From assembly GCA_047833645.1 (NCBI GenBank), contig CP181259.1, positions 310,001 to 374,000 on the forward strand: DNA of 64,000 nt, in the 5' to 3' direction. Positions 62,941-64,000 of this stretch are shown here, in pieces (positions within the stretch are counted from its first letter, which is position 1; the number at the start of each line of letters is the position of its first letter). The stretch is from Pseudolactococcus sp041800635 (GTDB lineage Bacteria > Bacillota > Bacilli > Lactobacillales > Streptococcaceae). A program made the position numbers and the translations under genes. The notes beneath the pieces were generated by a model. That model made no database searches. It saw only the letters and a list, made by a program, of their open reading frames with translations, and had not been told where the DNA came from.

Positions 62941-63978
62941 TTATAAAATCGGCACGAGGTCAAGTCCAGCTTTTTCGTCAAAATCGAAAAAGTGGTTCAT
63001 GTTCTGAATCGCTTGCCCTGCCGCTCCTTTCACGAGATTATCAATAACGGTCACAACCGTCAAAGTATGAGTCAGTTCATTATAGCCAAGGCCAATGTCG
63101 GTAAAATTTGTACCAACGACGCTATGCAAATCAGGCAAGAGACCGTCATTTAACACTCTGACGAAGTATTTATCGTCATAAGTCTGGTGATAAGCCGCCA
63201 CCACATCTGAGAAGGTGATACCCTCAGCTAATTTGGCATAGGTTGAAACGAAAATCCCACGATTGACTGGAATCAGAGACGTTGAAAATTGGATTGGTTT
63301 GGCATTGATATTCCAAGAGACTAACTTGTTAAAGATTTCTGGAATGTGTTGGTGCTGATTGAGTTTGTAGAGACTGACATTTTCGTTAACATTAACATAG
63401 TGACTACTGTCGGTCAATTTCTTTCCTGCGCCTGACAAACCTGATTTGGCATCGATGATGACGCTGTCTAGCTGAATCAGATTGGCTTGATAAAGCGGTG
63501 CTAGGCTTAAGAGCGTTGCAGTCGCATAACAGCCGGGATTAGAGATATAAGCTTGCGTCGGTCGATCAAAATCAGCTAAGACATAATCCGCTTTTGATAA
63601 TAAATTTTTATGGATCGCTGACTTTTTGTACCATTTTTCATATTGCGCCGGAATTTTCAAACGGAAATCACCTGACAAATCGACGACTGGAAAGTCTGCT
63701 GCGATGAAATCTGTTGCTAGCTCTGCCGCAATCCCAGCTGGTGTGGCAAAGAAAACCAAATCTGCTGTGGTCATGATTTCATCAGATGAAAATGTTTTGA
63801 TGGTCAAAGTTGCATATTTTGGAAAATTGAGCAGTTTTGGAAAAAGATCTGTTAATTTGGCGCCGATATTTGACGTGCCATAGACATTGACGATTTCAGC
63901 GTCTGGATGACTATGGAGCAGCCTCAGCAATTCTAATCCTGAGTATCCCGAGATACCAATGATGGCTATTTTTTTCAT
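62941..63978 (-). CDS. argC: N-acetyl-gamma-glutamyl-phosphate reductase
   Basis: It reduces acetylglutamyl phosphate with NADPH. The Rossmann start is AIIGISGYSGLELLRLL, the catalytic cysteine is in SNPGCYATATLLSL, and HQHIPEI supplies the second histidine region. The 345-residue length is normal. AAAGGA precedes the ATG near the right edge of the window; the promoter lies outside. It is the first visible gene of argCJDB; argF, argG and argH are not present. Confidence 0.95.
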   Translation of the reverse strand: MKKIAIIGISGYSGLELLRLLHSHPDAEIVNVYGTSNIGAKLTDLFPKLLNFPKYATLTIKTFSSDEIMTTADLVFFATPAGIAAELATDFIAADFPVVDLSGDFRLKIPAQYEKWYKKSAIHKNLLSKADYVLADFDRPTQAYISNPGCYATATLLSLAPLYQANLIQLDSVIIDAKSGLSGAGKKLTDSSHYVNVNENVSLYKLNQHQHIPEIFNKLVSWNINAKPIQFSTSLIPVNRGIFVSTYAKLAEGITFSDVVAAYHQTYDDKYFVRVLNDGLLPDLHSVVGTNFTDIGLGYNELTHTLTVVTVIDNLVKGAAGQAIQNMNHFFDFDEKAGLDLVPIL

Positions 63979-64000
63979 AAGTGTTATCCTTTAATTGAAT

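Overview
This 64 kb window looks like a chromosomal segment of a low-GC Gram-positive coccus of the Streptococcaceae, most likely Lactococcus or the related Pseudolactococcus. The basis is the gene families, the thioesterase/HAD/rapZ/yvcK/whiA order, Shine-Dalgarno sequences of the AAGGAG type, frequent TTG starts, and intrinsic terminators that abut extended -10 promoters. The species cannot be fixed by eye. Nearly every gene lies on the minus strand, so gene order below follows falling coordinates; the plus-strand exceptions are a decayed RelE toxin, an IS element and one LacI-type regulator.

Layout from left to right. 1-2.1 kb: a cut-off EEP-family hydrolase, a small HAD-like protein, an unrecognised protein with two ribbon-helix-helix-like segments, and a fragment of a LysE-type exporter. 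2.2-5.2 kb: guaA, rluD, lspA. 5.3-11.7 kb: both topoisomerase IV genes with the two KtrAB potassium-uptake genes set between them (parE-ktrB-ktrA-parC). 11.9-13.1 kb: a DUF4143 ATPase pseudogene. 13.2-18.9 kb: topA with a lysine-rich tail and a SWIM/SNF2 helicase. 19-21.8 kb: relE remnant, then a beta-glucoside operon (GH1 and ROK kinase) with a catabolite-repression site. 21.9-24.8 kb: lrgAB, a CapA-like protein and a small membrane protein. 25.3-30.5 kb: citrate synthase, aconitase and isocitrate dehydrogenase as one overlapping operon, with an NAD-type motif in the last enzyme. 30.6-37.5 kb: hemW, a membrane GH25 lysozyme, then thioesterase-HAD-DUF1461-rapZ-yvcK-whiA.

37.7-41.8 kb is the most unusual part: a large secreted repeat protein gene carrying an internal LPXTG sorting signal directly followed by a second signal peptide, broken by one in-frame stop, and separated from its promoter and a structured leader RNA by an intact 1.2 kb IS inserted at the tip of a hairpin. 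41.9-47.7 kb: DUF2130-truB-ribF, a DUF1801 protein and pcrA, followed by a repeat-containing intergenic stretch.

48.2-55.0 kb is a galacto-oligosaccharide locus resembling ganRSPQA: divergent LacI-family regulator, binding lipoprotein, two permeases and a GH42 beta-galactosidase, with two identical 12-bp palindromes about ten helical turns apart and a perfect cre site at the start of transcription. No endo-galactanase and no transport ATPase are present. 55.2-59.6 kb: a class A sortase whose start is displaced by a seven-base homopolymer, apbE and gyrA. 59.7-64 kb: argCJDB, the acetyl-cycle half of arginine synthesis.
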